From positions 1 to 9,006 of the forward strand of contig CAZNYG010000076.1 in assembly GCA_964577205.1 (NCBI GenBank): a DNA stretch of 9,006 nt. Direction: 5' to 3'. The stretch is from CAZNYG01 sp964577205 (GTDB lineage Bacteria; Elusimicrobiota; Endomicrobiia; Endomicrobiales; CAIRNS01). Made by a program: the position numbers and the translations under genes. Positions 5,664 to 9,006 of this stretch are shown here, piece by piece (positions within the stretch are counted from its first letter, which is position 1; every line of letters begins with the position of its first letter). Under the pieces are notes generated by a model, which did not search any database, had not been told where the DNA came from, and saw nothing but the letters and a program-made list of their open reading frames with translations.

Positions 5664-5692
5664 ATTATATGAATCCTTCACCATATTGTCAA
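5664..5692 (-). promoter_or_regulatory. Consensus sigma70-type promoter of the HEPN/MNT pair
   Basis: On the minus strand TTGACA (5687-5692) and TATAAT (5664-5669), both perfect consensus hexamers, are 17 bases apart. The start of transcription would fall near 5657, about 44 bases before the HEPN ATG. Such a strong unmodified promoter fits a toxin-antitoxin module that needs constant antitoxin supply. Confidence 0.85.
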
Positions 5693-5719
5693 CGACGATT
5701 ATTTTCGTTCAACGCAGTT

Positions 5720-5794
5720 ACAATGGAAGCCGCCGGTCATCCATAACCGGAATTCCCCCCTCTTTTCAAAGAGGGGGGCAGGGGGAGTTCCGCC
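5720..5794. repeat. Palindromic repeat, copy B
   Basis: Same orientation as copy A at 4776-4855, with a 41-base exact match (5720-5760) and a compact hairpin in which CCCCCCTCTTT pairs with AAAGAGGGGGG around TC. It lies just upstream of the HEPN/MNT promoter, so copies A and B bracket that module as direct repeats. Confidence 0.85.
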
Positions 5795-5820
5795 GTTCTG
5801 TATTGACGGGCAGGCTGAGC

Positions 5821-5885
5821 GGGCGGGCGTGTCCCCCCCGTTTAGATTTGCCTCGCAAATCCGGGTGGGATGAAGCCCGCCCCTG
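5821..5885. repeat. Long GC-rich imperfect palindrome
   Basis: An inner stem of GATTTGC (5845-5851) and GCAAATC (5855-5861) around CTC is extended by C-rich against GGGTGGG arms, and by GGGCGGGC (5821-5828) against GCCCGCCC (5875-5882) with a small offset. No reading frame here looks like a protein. It is probably another dispersed repeat or the remnant of a small palindromic mobile element. Confidence 0.65.
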
Positions 5886-5895
5886 CGCGGCACAC

Positions 5896-6216
5896 TTATG
5901 CATCGAGCTGCAGAGGATTTGTATTCAGAGAACTCCCCCGGCCCCTCTTTATACAAAAGATGGGAGAGCGACTCCGCTTTTCGCAAAAGAGGGGAGAAAG
6001 GTACCGACCCATTTGTCTGAGAGGGCGAGCTATTATGAGGGCCTGGGGGATGTTTGTGTTTATTTGGCATATTGTCAGGACATCATTCAATCTCAAAGGG
6101 GAAACACTCGGGAGTTCTTTCGCGGAAGAGGATCCGTCGGCGGCGAAGAGTACAGAGCAACTCACAAAAGCAATGGCTACAGCACAACCAATTCCCGTAA
6201 AAAGCTTTTTGGGCAT
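5896..6216 (-). pseudogene. Broken copy of the lipoprotein gene (signal peptide only)
   Basis: The minus-strand frame from the ATG at 6216 starts MPKKLFTGIGCAVAIAFVSC. Residue by residue this matches the signal sequence of the lipoprotein at 3342-3824: 16 of the first 27 residues are identical, including the possible lipobox Cys20 and the following AAD. After about residue 38 the match stops and the frame runs through palindromic repeat C, encoding no recognisable domain, to a stop at 5896. There is no Shine-Dalgarno sequence before 6216; in-frame ATGs at 6246 and 6258 are alternatives, closer to the promoter. I call it a decayed or truncated paralogue. A small exported peptide is possible but less likely. 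Confidence 0.65.
5931..6001 (-). repeat. Palindromic repeat, expanded inverted copy C
   Basis: Read on the minus strand, TCCCCTCTTTT at the start and AAAGAGGGGCCGGGGGAGTTC at the end match the two arms of copies A and B. Instead of a 1-2 base loop it carries about 30 extra bases. The 5' CCGGTCATCC half of A and B is missing. It occupies the frame into which the broken lipoprotein copy runs. Confidence 0.6.
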
Positions 6217-6266
6217 GAAGTCATGTAAGTATCGTATCACGCGCATCAAAAATATCACATTTTTTC

Positions 6267-6349
6267 AGTGAAAAATATTTTATTCTATATTTCCTCTTTT
6301 GTCAACGAATTTTTAATATTTTGACTGATAAGACAAAAAGAAATTGCAT
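6267..6349. repeat. Duplicated promoter block, copy 2
   Basis: Counterpart of 3892-3973, with about 12 substitutions and one gap in the hand alignment. The rest of the gap to the giant gene (6350-6422) shows nothing I can support; the weak GCCGG/GCAGGC pairing there lacks a T-run. Confidence 0.75.
6277..6305 (-). promoter_or_regulatory. Sigma70-type promoter of the broken copy
   Basis: On the minus strand TTGACA (6300-6305) and TAAAAT (6277-6282) are 17 bases apart, aligned position for position with the promoter at 3902-3930. The hexamers have survived although the downstream coding region has not, so this promoter may still fire through the repeat cluster toward the HEPN gene. Confidence 0.7.
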
Positions 6350-6422
6350 GGGAATGAAAATTGGGATAATCGGAAGTCAGCAAAGCCTGCCGCACCGGCT
6401 CCTTGCGCGCAATTAGAGAATC

Positions 6423-9006
6423 CTACTCAAACAGCAGGAAGAAATTTCTTTTTCTACGGGCGGCAGGCGAGCCGTTCATGTTTATTGACCCGGAGGAGCT
6501 CCACGGGCTTTTTCTGTATCCCGCGTCTATAGCGCGCACCTGGAAATAGTACGTTACGCCGTAAACGGCCGGAGGCAGAATGTCCACGCCCGCCTGCGGC
6601 GCCGCAGCGCAATACCCGTGTGGATAGCTGCCTAATGTCTGCGCGGCGGTGCCGAACGCTCCGGCGCCGGTGCTGGGAGACACAACCCACGCGGCAAGCC
6701 CGTCGTGGATGGGTTCGCTGGCCACGCGAATATCATAATAGAGGCCGTCCGCGCCGGTTTCCGCGTCGGTTCCCTTGTCCCAGCGGAATTCCAGCATTCC
6801 GGAAGTCTCGTTATACGCGGCGGTTATGCCTGAAGCGGGCGCGGCCGGCGCGGTGTTCACCCGGTCGTGAACGCCGGTGTAATAATATGTCCTGGCTTCG
6901 CCTGCGTCGCTGCCGCCTATCAGTATATCCAGGATGCCGTCGCCGTTGGCGTCGCCGAATGCCGAGGAGCCTACATACAGAGGATATGTTCCAGGGTCGA
7001 GCCGGGTAAAGGTATTGCCGCCGTCGTTGCGATATAAATAGCAGCGGAAAAAGTTGCCGTCAGAGCCGTTCACATAAAGATCAAGGTCGCCGTCGTTGTC
7101 GTAATCTCCCCAGCTTGCCGCGCTAGCGCTCAAGCCGGCAAGTCCCGCGTCTATATCCACAAAGCTGCCGTTATCGTTGCGGTAGATCTCCGTGATCCTG
7201 TCCGGCCCTGTACTTCCTGTTATGGCGAGGTCCAGATCGCCGTCGTTATCGTAATCGCCCCAGCTCAGGGAGCCGCTGTAAATGCCCGGCAGTGAAATGC
7301 CGCTGTCCGCAAAACTGCCGCCGTCGTTGCGGTAGATAGTCGTTATGTTCGTCGAAGATGCCGTTTCTCCGGCCACAGCCAGGTCCAGATCCCCGTCATT
7401 GTCATAGTCCCCCCAGGCCAATACGCCGTTGCGGACCCCTGTCATGGATATGCCGCTGTCGGTCAAGGTACCGCTGTCGTTGCGGTATATTTTCGTCACC
7501 CGCGCCGATCCAGTGTATCCCTCTGTCGCGAGGTCCAAGTCGCCGTCATTATCGTAATCGCCCCAGGCGACCCAGGCGTGTGACAGCCCCGGCAGGCCGA
7601 GCGCTCTGTCCGTAAACACGCCGTTATCGTTCCCGTATATCTTGCATTGAGGGTTAACACTGCTGTTCCCGTATCCGGCAATTGCAAGGTCCAGGTCGCC
7701 GTCGTTATCGTAATCGCCAAGGCTTGAGGCTCCCCGGCCTCCGATATCTGAAATGGTCTGAATCGCTGTAAGCGATCCATTGTTGTTCCTGTAAATAGTC
7801 GTACGCACGTCTGAGCTTGATCTGTAGCCGGTCTCCACCGCATCAAGGTCGCCGTCGTTGTCAATGTCTCCCCAGGCGATACTCCCATAGTCCATGCCCG
7901 ACAGCTCGCCACCATACCTGAAGCCCGGACATACCCGGGTAAACGTGTCCGACCAGACCGACCATTGCGATACTTCATCGCGAGCCTGGATCCAGAAATA
8001 GTGTGTCACTGCCCCCTGCAGGCCGGTGATAAGCCGCTGGTATACCGTCCCCTGCGCGAACGAAGTGGATATCTCGACAGTTCCTTCCGCGGTCGCCGGC
8101 GTCGCTGAAGCAGAAGTCGAATAGCGTATGCGCCACATCCCTTCTTCGACGTTTCCAATGTATCCGTCATCTCCAGGGGCGGTCCAGGTCAGCGTTACCT
8201 GCTGAATGTCGGCGACAGCAGCGGCTACGCCGGTAATCTGGCCCGGAGCGGTCACGTCCAGCGAATACCGCGCGGCAAGGTTGGAACGAACGGAAACATT
8301 GCCGTTCGCGTCCGCGTACCAGAGGCAGAAATAATAGCTGGCCGAAGCGGTGAGCCCGTTGACCGTATAGCGCACCCTGTCACCGGGCGATACGCTCGAC
8401 GTGGAAAGCGCAACTTGAGCGGATGCCGTGGACCATGCGACCCCTTCCCCCTCGGTCCATGTTGAGTACTGCACCATGAATTTCGCGCCTTCGCCGAACA
8501 TGCCGGTAGAGCCGTTATTTCCCGGTGTCGTCCAGGTGAGCGTCGCCTCATCGCCGCCAGGGCCGTCCGTACCAGCCAGATCAGTCACCGCGCCGGGCAT
8601 CGTGATGTCGCTTATGTATGTCGAAACAGTCACCGACCATGGGCTGGCTTTCATGCCTGTGTCTATGGCGCGTATCTGGAAATAGTAGGTCACTCCGTCG
8701 CCGCATGGCTTAATATTGATCCCGCACTGCAACCCGCTGGTGACATACCCGTGAGGATAGCTGCCAATACGCTGATTGGAACTGGAGCCGGTGCCGGCGC
8801 CGGTGCTCGGGGAGATCAGCCAGTGCGTAAGATTGTCCGTAATGGGCTCCGTGGCGGCGCGTATCTCGTATTGCAGGCCGTTTTGTGGCGTTTCGTTGTC
8901 GGTACTCTTGTCCCAGCGGACATGTATGGTTCCGGAAGACGGATTGTACGTCGCGCTTAAATTCGTCGAAGCCGCGGCAGGCGCTCTGTTCGCGTCGCCG
9001 CAGCCC
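6423..9006 (-). CDS. Giant secreted Fn3 / FG-GAP repeat protein, C-terminal part (start lies beyond window)
   Basis: Probable extracellular or cell-surface protein; function unknown, with adhesion or glycan binding inferred. The frame is open from the right edge (first full codon at 9003-9005) to TAG at 6423, at least 860 residues. An internal TTG at 8732 is not the start, because the upstream codons continue the same domain. Order from the N side: an Fn3-like module (about 8970-8625) with WDKSTDNETP, ISPSTGAG and YYFQIRAID; two Fn3 domains (about 8610-7930) with TLTWTAPGDDG-type strands; seven FG-GAP/VCBS-like repeats (about 7920-6870), each with a D-x-D-x-D-G-x-x-D calcium-type loop such as WGDYDNDGDLDLA and usually an IYRND strand; then a second Fn3-like module (about 6855-6480) closely resembling the first. 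The tail ends RRKRNFFLLFE, with no sorting signal I recognise. Confidence 0.88.
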   Translation of the reverse strand, partial: GCGDANRAPAAASTNLSATYNPSSGTIHVRWDKSTDNETPQNGLQYEIRAATEPITDNLTHWLISPSTGAGTGSSSNQRIGSYPHGYVTSGLQCGINIKPCGDGVTYYFQIRAIDTGMKASPWSVTVSTYISDITMPGAVTDLAGTDGPGGDEATLTWTTPGNNGSTGMFGEGAKFMVQYSTWTEGEGVAWSTASAQVALSTSSVSPGDRVRYTVNGLTASASYYFCLWYADANGNVSVRSNLAARYSLDVTAPGQITGVAAAVADIQQVTLTWTAPGDDGYIGNVEEGMWRIRYSTSASATPATAEGTVEISTSFAQGTVYQRLITGLQGAVTHYFWIQARDEVSQWSVWSDTFTRVCPGFRYGGELSGMDYGSIAWGDIDNDGDLDAVETGYRSSSDVRTTIYRNNNGSLTAIQTISDIGGRGASSLGDYDNDGDLDLAIAGYGNSSVNPQCKIYGNDNGVFTDRALGLPGLSHAWVAWGDYDNDGDLDLATEGYTGSARVTKIYRNDSGTLTDSGISMTGVRNGVLAWGDYDNDGDLDLAVAGETASSTNITTIYRNDGGSFADSGISLPGIYSGSLSWGDYDNDGDLDLAITGSTGPDRITEIYRNDNGSFVDIDAGLAGLSASAASWGDYDNDGDLDLYVNGSDGNFFRCYLYRNDGGNTFTRLDPGTYPLYVGSSAFGDANGDGILDILIGGSDAGEARTYYYTGVHDRVNTAPAAPASGITAAYNETSGMLEFRWDKGTDAETGADGLYYDIRVASEPIHDGLAAWVVSPSTGAGAFGTAAQTLGSYPHGYCAAAPQAGVDILPPAVYGVTYYFQVRAIDAGYRKSPWSSSGSINMNGSPAARRKRNFFLLFE
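6870..7920 (-). repeat. Tandem FG-GAP repeat DNA, about 150-base period
   Basis: Seven units encode the repeats inside the giant protein. The plus strand shows the recurring block TCGCCGTCGTTATCGTAATC or close variants near 7090, 7240, 7390, 7540, 7695 and 7850; a diverged seventh unit lies near 6940. Units 2 to 6 share the DYDNDGDLDL core, which suggests recent unit duplication or gene conversion. Confidence 0.85.

Noticed and set aside
5686..6271. Overlapping open frames on both strands around 5700-6270
   Set aside because: They are made of palindromic repeats (arginine-, proline- and glycine-rich translations). Only the signal-peptide part at 6133-6216 matches a real gene.
6620..8685. Plus-strand frames opposite the giant protein
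   Set aside because: They are arginine/proline-rich shadows produced by the repeated minus-strand coding sequence.
8732..8732. TTG at 8732 as start of the giant protein
   Set aside because: Codons upstream to the window edge continue the same Fn3-like domain (GSYPHGYVTSG), so the gene extends beyond the window.

Overview
The window is a moderately GC-rich bacterial chromosome segment in which every supported gene lies on the minus strand. A SPOR/NlpC-P60 envelope protein, lipobox-bearing secreted proteins and a very large FG-GAP/fibronectin surface protein suggest a Gram-negative-type envelope. The style of the giant protein (WTAPGDDG-type Fn3 repeats plus DYDNDGDLD repeats) and the dense intergenic palindromes recall genomes of Elusimicrobiota or Omnitrophota. 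That placement is an impression from memory and has not been tested.

Layout, left to right (all genes read leftwards). The start of topA (1-339, cut by the window edge) follows dprA (528-1658). Next comes a palindrome-rich gap, then a SPOR + NlpC/P60 cell-wall hydrolase (1877-2704), a small membrane-anchored TPR-like protein (2827-3213) and a putative lipoprotein (3342-3824) with its own sigma70-type promoter. Two type II toxin-antitoxin modules follow: brnT-brnA (4153-4645) and a HEPN/MNT pair (4934-5613) under a consensus promoter. A repeat-rich stretch (5700-6010) leads to a decayed copy of the lipoprotein gene start and promoter (about 5896-6349). The right third (6423-9006) is the C-terminal part of a giant secreted Fn3/FG-GAP protein that continues beyond the window.

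Three kinds of structure are not explained by genes. (1) Degenerate heptamer arrays: two intergenic elements (about 357-537 and 3228-3330) each carry TGTAAAA-type heptads at one end and the inverted heptads at the other, and they share 13- and 16-base exact words. A third, different heptad array lies at 2732-2759. (2) Nearly identical palindromic repeats (4776-4855 and 5720-5794) bracket the HEPN/MNT module in direct orientation, with an expanded inverted copy at 5931-6001. (3) The lipoprotein promoter and signal-peptide region is duplicated, and the two toxin-antitoxin modules sit between the intact and the broken copy. This suggests that a tandem duplication was interrupted or eroded by insertion of the toxin-antitoxin island. 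No single wholly new system is proven; the heptad elements and the nested island are the most unusual signals.
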